This document shows positions 25,101 to 31,900 of a stretch of 38,728 nucleotides of DNA, one piece after another (the stretch's first letter is position 1; each line of letters opens with the position of its first letter). A program made the translations under genes and the position numbers. This stretch comes from Dehalobacter sp. (GTDB lineage Bacteria; Bacillota; Desulfitobacteriia; Desulfitobacteriales; Syntrophobotulaceae): the NCBI GenBank assembly GCA_023667845.1, contig JAMPIU010000065.1, positions 1 to 38,728 on the forward strand, written 5' to 3'. The notes beneath the pieces were generated by a model that did no database searches, was not told the origin of the DNA, and saw only the letters and a list, made by a program, of their open reading frames with translations.

Positions 25101-26247
25101 CGCCGGCAGCACCGGCGGCTTCGCCAATGCGATCGAAATGGCGTTGGGAATGCTGATTGCGCCGGTCATCTCCTTCCTTGCGGATTACCTCGGCTTTGGT
25201 GATCTGCCTTCCAAGATCTCCGAGAAGATCAAGAGCTTCCAGGAATGGATCCTCGGGCTCATCGAGAAGGCGCTGGTGTGGATCATCGAGAAGGGCAAGG
25301 CGCTGCTTGCGGCGGTGGGGATTGGGAAGAAAGAGAAGGATAAGAAGGGCGCGCGACCTGAAGAAGAAGGCGTTGGTCAGGAAATCGATTTCGAAGCAAA
25401 CGAGGAGTTCCACCGCCTTTGGATTGCAGTTCATGGCGGCAGTGCCAAGGTGATGGTCGCAAGCAATAAACAGACACTTAGCGAATACCTGAGCGAAGTT
25501 GCCGAGGAAGCGGGCACTGATCCGGTTGCAGGTCCCCACATCAAGGCTGCGCAGGAAATATTGGCGCGATTGGGCCCTGACGCTGACAAGTTGGCGTTGC
25601 TTCTGGCAAAACGAGCGGCGGCTCCGGATGAGGAGACGAGCACAGCGGGCGGAAGTGATGCCGAAGTTGCTAAAGAACAGGAGGAGGTCAAAAGCGAAGA
25701 AGAACAACTGGTAGAACATCTAAAGATCCTCTTCGAATTGCTCAGTTCCATTAAAGAGATTGAATCAATGAAAAAGATGGCTAAATCTGGGTGGAAAATA
25801 GCTAATAAAAATAAGGATATTTGGGACTCATGGATGAAAGCTAGAGTAGATGCCGGTATGCCGAGTCCTCATTATCTGGGAAAAAACTTTGCATCTACTG
25901 CAGATGGTTATACAACGTTTTCTGGTGGTCTGAGCGATGGTTTTCTTTACAGAATAAGGAATGTCAAAGAAGAGATAGAAATTTATAATAGAGTTGTTAA
26001 AAGTAAAGAAGAAAAAGGCACAATAAGGGCAATAGGTAATATTCAGTTGGAATTCTCGAGCGATGATGAAAGTGAACATGCCGAAGTTAAAATGTCAATA
26101 AAAAAGCCAAACGAACCATTTGGAGTGACAGCCAGAATGTGCGGGGGTTGTCAGAAAGAATTTGAAAAATTAGCACTACAGAAGCCTCAAGTTGTGGATG
26201 ATGGGGGCGAAGAACCTCGTGTTTTTAAACCAAAATCTGAAAAATAA
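22180..26247 (+). CDS. Large leader-tagged eCIS cargo with deaminase-like C-terminal toxin domain
   Basis: 1355 residues. Residues 1-65 are a diverged cargo leader (SPVDRILFLQKTIGNQAVGRLIKSG). Residues about 130-330 are Ala/Pro/Thr-rich and disordered. Residues about 330-1060 are helical, with amphipathic segments near 720-1060, resembling the middle module of bacterial eCIS and polymorphic toxins. Residues about 1215-1355 are a separate tip with H1300-A-E1302 and C1321-G-G-C1324, the zinc-binding signature order of the cytidine-deaminase-like fold. There is no DUF4157 HExxH core. Base composition changes sharply: AT-rich to about 22640, GC-rich to about 25680, AT-rich again over the toxin tip. 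I infer a nucleic-acid or nucleotide deaminase effector delivered by the injection system; substrate unknown. A tape-measure role is an alternative for the middle. Confidence 0.75.
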   Translation: MGEVIKTTAKKPEGRRENSVSQSQKTDFSHSANSPVDRILFLQKTIGNQAVGRLIKSGNLPTKPKIDFQKNESGKDAPKEITLKDTSRKSVPEKSPERAFEPAHESSIIAETPPEVKKVTSDPKAPSIPSDAISALNQSLGPKPPGPLAVTSTTAPPTTTPAATAAGPTPAAGRDAAAPSSQIAKAPPAGAPPAPKATGPAANDAAGLETEASAAPHAATAAPAPGAKPAPSKSTDKEAKAPAEAEDGGVPEGGTPAGHAGPAVKLHIPEPPSGPSPATTRRIQGVQGRAGAKAASHGALPSGANQVGDARQAVTEPDAEAAAKAQAELIAQVQAAPSPEIVKLCERIREVIKNKRPPDQDALMEAKPEDEALNAGNQLNSTVEGETKKVQDNYGAMDNPPAPASPAKGQDLPPQLPPASTASVNAKAATPDAVPASDVSLDQDAADSKKKAQDAGMDTPASQLVQSGPIAEARAAQGELDQAAKEDPAKVLARQKEALGKAEGDMTALEAQALTALTTSRDSTTKVNASRQQGMVGSEESMRAKAGAEAKKAFDDAKTQVDALLEPLAANAMTEWEAAKELLVTQFKADLAIVQKRVEERHSGASGFVVGLWDVVTGLPAWAEDAYAKAEQNFGDGVIKKLTEISTKVNAVIATCDLIIKNARERITKIFSELPKSLQGWAEQERAKFDGQLDQLHNNVLAARDNFNKDLVERSSAAVDEVRTEIAELRKKAGGLVGRIVSAVNRFIEDPVKFIIEGLLELLGIPPASFWAVVAKIKKVVKDIADDPMKFANNLLKGLGQGFSQFFDNVLSHLLKGFLNWLTSGLGDVGVKLPKDLSLKSIITFFLQLMGITWPRIRKLLAKHVGEKNVALLEKVYSLVSFLIEKGPEGIFEMIKEKLDPQSIVDQVVQLAVDFLVSAVVKAVSARIILLFNPAGAILQALEAIYRVLKWIFQNAARIFTLIETVVNGIADILAGSTGGFANAIEMALGMLIAPVISFLADYLGFGDLPSKISEKIKSFQEWILGLIEKALVWIIEKGKALLAAVGIGKKEKDKKGARPEEEGVGQEIDFEANEEFHRLWIAVHGGSAKVMVASNKQTLSEYLSEVAEEAGTDPVAGPHIKAAQEILARLGPDADKLALLLAKRAAAPDEETSTAGGSDAEVAKEQEEVKSEEEQLVEHLKILFELLSSIKEIESMKKMAKSGWKIANKNKDIWDSWMKARVDAGMPSPHYLGKNFASTADGYTTFSGGLSDGFLYRIRNVKEEIEIYNRVVKSKEEKGTIRAIGNIQLEFSSDDESEHAEVKMSIKKPNEPFGVTARMCGGCQKEFEKLALQKPQVVDDGGEEPRVFKPKSEK

Positions 26248-26671
26248 CTGTTGGAGAATTTTGCACTAAATAATCAGTGGAATATTCGCACTGATGGGAA
26301 AGAGAATGAAGAGAGCACGTGAGGAATATATCCTCAGGACTCTGTAGAAACGATCATGAGCATTTGGAACATGCATGAAGCATGAAAAACATTAATTATC
26401 TTTCTTATTCTTCTTTACATGATATTGGCAATGAATACTGTTTCGATTATGTGCCTTCAACTGCATAGAACTAATGCTGATACCTTTATTTTCAATGAAC
26501 TCCATAAATAGAAGATTTAGAGAATTTCTCTGCATGATGCCATCGAGAATCATAACTTTATACTGATATTCTTTTATAAGTATTAGAATTATATCCCTAT
26601 TATATTTAACATTGAATCGTTACATGTAAGTGGATAGGCGCTCAAAATAAAAACCAAATTGGGGGAGACTA
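26248..26671 (+). other. Intergenic region with a remnant of an EEP-family nuclease gene
   Basis: No intact gene. Positions about 26449-26493 (ATTATGTGCCTTCAACTGCA onward, through AACTAATGCTGATA) match the early part of the endonuclease/exonuclease/phosphatase gene at 31901 (around 31987-32032). It is a short leftover of that gene. The end (26652-26671) carries AAACCAAATTGGGGGAGA, the ribosome-binding block also found before the paralogue at 31415. Confidence 0.5.
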
Positions 26672-27031
26672 ATGAGCGAAAATAAACAATTTTTGGGATT
26701 AGTCAAAAAAGGCCAGCTTCAGATTCTGCAGCCTGACTTTGAAGGCACATCTTTTCGGTTAACCCGTATGAAACCGCAGCAAGCCCAATCTCCGGAATCC
26801 GCCAAAATTGACTTGACCGAATATGAAGGGAAGATCATTGTGGTCCAAGGTCTTGATGCAGGCGGCAACTGGATTTACTCAGCTGAAATTATCGATCAAG
26901 GGGGTCCGATTCTTGCTGCTATGGTGCAGATGTTGTTCAGCCAAAGAGTCCTATTCCCAAGCTTTGAGAACGTCCAGAGCACTCTAAAGATCCGAATAGG
27001 TACAATCTCATCTGTGCCTGAAACTATGTGA
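26672..27031 (+). CDS. Small beta-rich protein, paralogue of the one at 31415
   Basis: A 119-residue protein (MSENKQFLGLVKKGQLQILQ, then LDLTEYEG-like LTEYEGKIIVVQGL, GGNWIYSAEIIDQGGPILAAMVQMLF). It is about 60 percent identical by eye to the 107-residue product at 31415. The pattern of short strands with a central L-T-E-Y-E-G-K turn suggests a small beta-barrel (OB-like) fold, but I do not recognise a named family. Both copies follow a remnant of an EEP nuclease gene, and both precede a phosphoesterase-type gene, so the pair comes from a duplicated module. The 30 C-terminal residues are absent from the paralogue and may be an extension by stop loss. Confidence 0.65.
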   Translation: MSENKQFLGLVKKGQLQILQPDFEGTSFRLTRMKPQQAQSPESAKIDLTEYEGKIIVVQGLDAGGNWIYSAEIIDQGGPILAAMVQMLFSQRVLFPSFENVQSTLKIRIGTISSVPETM

Positions 27032-27286
27032 GAGAGTAATCTCTCAAAGGCAGCAGAGTTCAATGGTCGTACCGTTTCTTATTATACTACTGTTTAAAGC
27101 AATGAGTTCATCTTAAAGTTGAGACTCACTAGGGTGGATAATACCTTGCTTAAAAAACAATCAACTGTCATCTGCTTGAGAACTGGGTAAAAATCCTAAT
27201 TAGAGAATGTCAAAGAACCCAATATTTTAAAATCATACTTATAGGTCATGAAGCTGGGGAATTATCGATATGCAGGGGGAGCGTGA

Positions 27287-27690
27287 TTGAGTGTTATTGC
27301 CGTATCTGATGTCCATCTCGGAAGTAAAAAATCAAATCATAAAGAATTTTCGAAATTCTTAGATTGGCTGGTAGCGCTTGAGAAGGAAGGCGGGAAAACC
27401 GTTAAATCCTGTAGGAAAGAGATTCTGCTGAAGCCTCCGGAAAAACTCATACTGCTCGGAGGCATTCTTGAATTGTGGAGTCCAGAAGATGAGGACATAA
27501 AGTACACAGTGCAGAGGAGTATTGAACCTTTTGGAAAACTCGCCAGTTTAAAATGTGAAAAATTTTCATATTGGGCAATCACGATGAGAATATCGTTGAC
27601 TATCTGGATGTGATGGAGTTAAAAAGGGAGAAAGATGTTAAAGAGAACAATTTTAAAATCAATGATTTTGTTCCAGTGGCTATATGAAGG
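27287..27690 (+). pseudogene. Metallophosphoesterase pseudogene (frameshifted, 3' replaced)
   Basis: TTG start after GCAGGGGGAG. It reads SVIAVSDVHLGSKKSNH, the calcineurin-like phosphoesterase first metal motif (DxH), then LILLGGILELW, where the usual GD metal ligand appears as GG. Near 27570 the frame is lost: the third motif, GNHDENIVDYLDV, is encoded in the next phase (about 27575-27613). The remaining enzyme is missing because sequence from about 27690 onward is unrelated and GC-rich. Two independent lesions make this a dead gene. The inserted or joined foreign block probably caused the truncation. Confidence 0.8.
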
Positions 27691-28141
27691 TCCCAAACCT
27701 GTCACTGTCAAGTCGGGCTCGGCTCAGATCGCAATGGTTCAAGAAATCTATTTGCCTGAGCATCTTTCCGCCGCCAGAGTAAAAGTATTTCACGAACAGC
27801 GTCGAGTAATTGATCGTATATCGCCGAACTATCAGGTGGCGGTCGTCTTTCACAAGGATTTCGAAAAGCCGGCGCTGCGCTATTTCTCTGATGCTACTGG
27901 TGATTACCACCGACTCACACTGGACTTCCAAGGGTATCTAGAAATGCTCCTTGAGGCGCGTGCGACTTTTAGGTGGCAAGAATTTTTTGTTGATGATCCA
28001 CCCTATCCTCTGTCGAATGAGGATGCCCAAGCCTTTCGTCTTTCCCTAACATCCATTATTCCCCGACGCCGACATCTCGAATTTCAAATTACCGAGCGAT
28101 CGGTAGCCCGCGGCGGAAGGTGCCACGATGCAAGCCAATGA
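27635..28141 (+). CDS. Hypothetical protein at start of GC-rich foreign block
   Basis: An open frame of 168 codons. The first 15-20 residues overlap the metallophosphoesterase remnant in another phase, so a later start (ATG 27663 or GTG/ATG further in) is likely. The body (SGSAQIAMVQEIYLPEHLSA, VAVVFHKDFEKPALRYFSDA, then RLTLDFQGYLEMLLEARATF) is a plausible soluble alpha/beta protein that I do not recognise. Composition becomes GC-rich and bacterial-looking. It overlaps the next frame by 14 bases, which suggests an intact two-gene bacterial operon fragment. Function unknown. Confidence 0.5.
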   Translation: MLKRTILKSMILFQWLYEGPKPVTVKSGSAQIAMVQEIYLPEHLSAARVKVFHEQRRVIDRISPNYQVAVVFHKDFEKPALRYFSDATGDYHRLTLDFQGYLEMLLEARATFRWQEFFVDDPPYPLSNEDAQAFRLSLTSIIPRRRHLEFQITERSVARGGRCHDASQ

Positions 28142-28691
28142 GCTTTGGATGACGGAGGACCGGTCACGATTCTTTCTGATCCCACGGGATAACGAGCTGA
28201 ACTCTGGGCCGATGCGAATTATAGGGTTGCAAGGGTTCGCCAGACATGTCGCGCCAGCTGATGTTATTTCCTTCGAAATCACCGAAGAGCAGGCCCGGCG
28301 CATCGCCAAGGACCAGCTCAGCCAAGCGCTCGGCGAGTTCCGGCAGGGCATCGACGAGAAGCTTGCCGACCTGCGCCGGGCGCTGGAGGAGAAGGATCGC
28401 ACACCCGTCGCGGAAGGCAGCACCGTGACGCCCAACGCGGTGCCGGCGCTTTTCGATTTCTTGAAGAAGTTGCCAGGCGTCATCGGCAACAGTCTCTCGG
28501 GTGAAGACAACCGCGTAGCGGCGGCAAGAGGTGCCATGGCCGATCTGCAGCGGCAACTAAAGGACGCGGGCATCGACGTCGGCGACGGCCTGGTGAGGTT
28601 TTCCGACCGGCTCGCGGACCTGCAGAGGGATGTGGAGCAGCAGAAGACTGCAAGCGACCCCACCACGAACGAGCCACCCGATAAACAGTAG
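28128..28691 (+). CDS. Hypothetical helical protein of bacterial character
   Basis: A 187-residue protein with ATG overlapping the previous gene. The N-terminal 45 residues are mixed (ELWMTEDRSRFFLIPRDNEL, GFARHVAPADVISFEI); the rest is highly helical and charged, with coiled-coil potential (EEQARRIAKDQLSQALGEF, DEKLADLRRALEEKDRT; DRLADLQRDVEQQ). High GC third positions differ from the archaeal neighbours, so it was probably acquired from a bacterium. No known domain recognised. It could be an accessory or immunity-type protein that travelled with a cargo gene, which is a guess from location. Confidence 0.55.
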   Translation: MQANELWMTEDRSRFFLIPRDNELNSGPMRIIGLQGFARHVAPADVISFEITEEQARRIAKDQLSQALGEFRQGIDEKLADLRRALEEKDRTPVAEGSTVTPNAVPALFDFLKKLPGVIGNSLSGEDNRVAAARGAMADLQRQLKDAGIDVGDGLVRFSDRLADLQRDVEQQKTASDPTTNEPPDKQ

Positions 28692-28839
28692 ATCTCAGGT
28701 GGAAGCCTGATACCATTTCCACAGCGGGCTGAATCGAAGGGTGCTGGGCTGCCCGAGGAGCGCAGGTGGAGGGTGGTTTTTCCCGGAGGATCAATGTGAT
28801 TCGCTAAGGCCATCTGATTCGGAGTGAGCAGATGGTCAA

Positions 28840-29220
28840 GTGCAACAGAAGCCAGATACGGTGGTTGAAGCGAGCTTTGCGGCGGACGAAGACACCGGTT
28901 TTTTGTCAGCGTATCCGATGATTCTGCAGCAGGAAGCCGGAATGACTCAGCCGGCGATCGCAAATGCGATGGGGGGTGTCGCTGAGCACGGTAAACCGGG
29001 CGCACATGGCATTCGATCGTGGCGGCTGGTGACGCCCGAACCGAAGACGGAAGCCGCGGCGGAAAATGTCATGAAGAGCGGCGCCAAAGATGCAAGTAAA
29101 GTTTTGAGCGGACCGTATCAGATGAAACTACCCGATTTCTTTCAAAAATCTATAAAGACCTCTCCTCAGGGTTTCTCAACACCCACAGTCGTATCAATGC
29201 AAAACATCAAAACTCTGTAA
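28840..29220 (+). pseudogene. Chimeric open frame: GC-rich fragment joined to YkgJ-like remnant
   Basis: From GTG 28840 the first 95 or so codons are GC-rich and bacterial-looking (VVEASFAADEDTGFLSAY, GMTQPAIANAMGGVAEHGK, GAHGIRSWRLVTPEP). After about 29130 the sequence becomes AT-rich and aligns with the start of the YkgJ-like gene at 20652, out of phase. The frame is therefore a fusion by chance across a recombination junction. I do not recognise the GC-rich part; it is probably an internal or 3' piece of a bacterial gene. Confidence 0.5.
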
Positions 29221-29754
29221 TCAACTTCCTTTCTATATCCTCTTATCGAACTTCTCGTCTAGAAAAAGCTGCTTATAATAAAAGAGCATGATGACTGCAG
29301 AAGGAAGGTTGCAGAAAGGCTTGTTAAGAGGTTCGTCGATAGCGGACTCGGGCTCATGTACCAGGATCCTGAATACGACAAGTACACTTTTGATAAGGAA
29401 GCAGATGTCGATTGTGAGAGCAGGCTGGATGTATGCAAAGCAATATACTGTAAATTACTATTCGCGCTGTCAAGACAGGATGTAGATGAAGGGATAATCC
29501 GCTAGGAGTCTGGCCGACCATATCTGATCGCCCACGATGATGGTTACTGTGTGCATCTGGATCGGAATACCTATAAGTGCACAGTTAGAGAGCATAGAAC
29601 CGTACCTTGTAGAGGTTTTGATTGCAGGAATAATGAAAGATGGAATGTCTGGGTTGATTATGAAAAAAAGATACTCAATCCAGAATTAGAGGGACGGATT
29701 GATAGCGATAATATTAAAATCTACTCTTCCTGTGTATCAGATAAATCCAAGTGA
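29133..29754 (+). pseudogene. Decayed second copy of the YkgJ-like gene
   Basis: This stretch aligns with 20690-21304 over its whole length, including near-identical blocks coding DPEYDKYTFD, EADVDCESRLDVCKA and HLDRNTYKCTVREHRTVPCRGFDCRNN. It carries several frameshifts in the first 200 bp, a TAG at about 29503, and loss of a key cysteine (AIYCKL instead of AVCCKL). Only the last 67 codons (29551-29754) stay open. Its 5' end is lost at the junction with the GC-rich block. Confidence 0.85.
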
Positions 29755-29918
29755 TTGATTTACTGTTATTTTTGTCAAAATGGGTATAAGAAGTTACATT
29801 AACTTTATTTTAACAGATTTGATAGTCAGTCTTGAGCTTATGATTTTCGGTAACTGACCATCGCGGCCGAAATTTACTCTAATATTTTCACTTTATGGGT
29901 GCGATTTTGAATTTTTGG

Positions 29919-29986
29919 CACATTTTTCAATCTTTAGCTATCCTATTTAAGATATAAATTACTAAATATAAATTGGGGATGGGGAT
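29919..29986 (+). promoter_or_regulatory. Cargo-type promoter repeat, copy 2
   Basis: Matches the other copies: CACATTTTTCAA, CTTTAGCTATCC, TATTTAAGATATAAATTACT, AAATATAAATTGGGGATGGGG, then ATG. TTTAAGATATAAA is the likely TATA region; GGGGATGGGG is the ribosome-binding site. The leader behind it is frameshifted. Confidence 0.65.
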
Positions 29987-30190
29987 ATGGCTGAGAAAGC
30001 TGGACTTTATGCCAGGACAAAGAAACCAAAGCAGAAATGCTCGAATTTTCGCAACAAAAAGCCCGGATATAATTCTTTAGCGTATCCTCTGACAAAATAC
30101 TGCAACCTCAATGAACTGCAGGCAATCAGGCTGTTCAGAGACTGATCAAATTCACGGGCAGCCTGGATATACTGCTGGAAAGTAAGTGAA
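29987..30190 (+). pseudogene. Decayed cargo gene: frameshifted leader remnant
   Basis: ATG 29987 opens with MAEKAGLYARTKKPKQKCSN, the shared cargo leader, but the frame ends at TGA 30143 after 52 codons. The rest of the leader (ILQ, then TAGNQAVQRLIK) continues in the next phase, with an extra TGA inside, to about 30190. No core or effector follows. The next gene at 30242 has its own ribosome-binding site and is probably independent of this remnant. Confidence 0.75.
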
Positions 30191-30241
30191 AATGAATATG
30201 TTAACGACCTAACTTTTGGATTTATAGAAAGGTGATATATA

Positions 30242-31051
30242 ATGTCAGGAATAGCAACAACAAGCACTATTTCAGCTGAGAGAGAAGCTACGTTCGCGAC
30301 TCATGGTCAGCTGATATTTGGAACGGAAAGCATATATCTGTCTCATTTGCCGATGTTTATGTTTGATGTAGAGAGTCATCCGCATAACTATCAAGTGATA
30401 ATGGAGGTAGACTTGCCGGACGATGGAACGAACTCTAAGGCAAATTATATTTCAGATCGCAAGGATCACCAAGATACCAGGATATATACTCTGGCTCCAG
30501 AGAGATTCTCCATGGTTGACCTGATATCAAATGATACCGACAAACCTATTCGATCCTTTAAAGGGGATATATACAGGGAGCATTTCGAAAGACCGGGTAA
30601 AACAAATATTATTTCGAACGCTACATTCAACGTAAAGAATATCATTTATTCGCATAAGTTCGATCCGAATGCTGAAAATCTCAAGAGCCTCGAGTACCTG
30701 CTCTTTGGTCGCGGGAAGGAAATCTTCATGGCGCATATAATAACGAAGCCGCCAGACTTCGATCAAGTCCTAGCAGTCGATCGAGTTCTAGCACTCGATG
30801 CAGTCAATCCGGTCTTAAGTGATGAGGAGCTCAGCGATAAGGGAATTCGCGTGTTCTTACCCAGAAGAGAGAATAACTTGACGATGAGACTCAAGGAGGG
30901 AGAAACTGTCCAGGGAGAACGATTCAGACTCGATCCTTCAGAGGCAAAGCTGGAGATAAATATTGGCAAGGAAATTTATTTTGAGGAAAACGAACTATCG
31001 GAGTTCTGCGATCCTTGCCATGGCGCTAATGCTACATGGCATAAGCCCTAA
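30242..31051 (+). CDS. Hypothetical protein of an unrecognised family
   Basis: A 269-residue soluble protein from ATG 30242 behind a perfect AAGGTGAT ribosome-binding site. Recurrent motifs include FATHGQLIFGTESIYLSHLP, MFDVESHPHNYQVIMEVDL, then YTLAPERFSMVDLI and FKGDIYREHFERPG. The abundance of His, Asp and aromatic residues in these blocks suggests a conserved fold, and I have an impression of similar bacterial proteins, but I cannot name a family. The end has CDPCHG, which resembles a haem c motif, but no export signal is present. It lies after a dead leader copy, so it may be an effector or its companion; unproven. Confidence 0.6.
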   Translation: MSGIATTSTISAEREATFATHGQLIFGTESIYLSHLPMFMFDVESHPHNYQVIMEVDLPDDGTNSKANYISDRKDHQDTRIYTLAPERFSMVDLISNDTDKPIRSFKGDIYREHFERPGKTNIISNATFNVKNIIYSHKFDPNAENLKSLEYLLFGRGKEIFMAHIITKPPDFDQVLAVDRVLALDAVNPVLSDEELSDKGIRVFLPRRENNLTMRLKEGETVQGERFRLDPSEAKLEINIGKEIYFEENELSEFCDPCHGANATWHKP

Positions 31052-31150
31052 ATCTCTTCCTTCTATGAAATTAATTTATAAATCAAATTTTGGACTCAGT
31101 TTTCTATATATAATATTCTAAAATACAAGTTAGTTTTAGAAGTTAACTTC

Positions 31151-31295
31151 TTGAAACTACACATAGCAACCTTCAACCTGGAAAACTTTGATTTCGAAAA
31201 GCCCGGCCAAAAGCCGATACCGGAAAGGCGCATTCATTATATGCCCTCAACGACAGAGAATCAACGCTGACATTCTTTATCTCCGGTGAGATACA
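31151..31295 (+). pseudogene. Remnant of an EEP-family nuclease gene (5' part)
   Basis: From TTG 31151 the sequence reads LKLHIATFNLENFDFEKP, almost the same as the start of the intact gene at 31901 (LKLRIATFNLENLDFQK), then loses frame around CTCAACGACAGAGAATCAACGC (31247-31268, similar to 31996-32017) and stops. Only the first 50 codons are left. A shorter piece of the same gene lies at 26449-26493. Confidence 0.75.
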
Positions 31296-31414
31296 TACAT
31301 AGGAAGTGATAGAAAATCTAGCAACTTTATGCAATCAAGAGTCGTCACATGATATTGATTTCATAAGTAAGAGAGTTTTTCATCCAACTACTTCTAAAAG
31401 ATAGAACTAATATA

Positions 31415-31738
31415 ATGACAAATGGTAAACGTCAGAAATTAAAACCAAATTGGGGGAGATCGATTAACGAAAATAACCAATTTTTGGGTATAGTTAAAAA
31501 CGGCCAGCTCCAACTTTTGCAACCTGAAAACCTAGCAGGTAACTCTGTTCGATTGACTCGTATACAAATGCAGGAAGCCCAAACTCCAGAATCTGTCGAA
31601 CTTGACTTGACCGAATATGAAGGAAAAGCGATCATGATTCGAGGCCAGGAAGGCGGCGAGTGGATTTTTTCCTCTGAGGTGATCGATCAGGCAGGGCCGA
31701 TTCTTACGGCTGTGGTAAAGAAATTATTTAGTCAATAA
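31415..31738 (+). CDS. Small beta-rich protein, paralogue of the one at 26672
   Basis: 107 residues from ATG 31415, or 91 residues if translation starts at ATT 31463, which is the position equivalent to the ATG of the 26672 paralogue. The shared AAACCAAATTGGGGGAGA block, ribosome-binding in the paralogue, lies inside the longer reading here. Core: NNQFLGIVKNGQLQLLQPEN, RLTRIQMQEAQTPE, then LDLTEYEGKAIMIRGQEGGE and WIFSSEVIDQAGPILTAVVKKLF. Family not recognised; compact beta-barrel likely. It is about 160 bp upstream of the intact EEP nuclease gene and may work with it. Confidence 0.65.
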   Translation: MTNGKRQKLKPNWGRSINENNQFLGIVKNGQLQLLQPENLAGNSVRLTRIQMQEAQTPESVELDLTEYEGKAIMIRGQEGGEWIFSSEVIDQAGPILTAVVKKLFSQ

Positions 31739-31900
31739 AAATTCGACTTTCCGTCTCAGGCAGTTTTAACTAGCAGTTAATGACAGTTGAGATGAGATAA
31801 CAAATTTCAAAGTTATTTTTTTAGAGCTCTGTAGGTATTTGAGATCTCCTTTTGATTCTACTACAGGATTATTTTTCGATTAATCTTCGGAGGTAATACC

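Noticed and set aside
22590-25719. Long open frames on the minus strand and other phases, up to 255 codons
   Set aside because: They lie opposite the GC-rich cargo gene, where stop codons are rare by composition; their translations are Arg/Pro/Ala/Ser-rich and unlike real proteins.
31006-31023. CDPCH resembling a c-type haem site
   Set aside because: The protein has no export signal and only one such motif; probably zinc-binding or chance.
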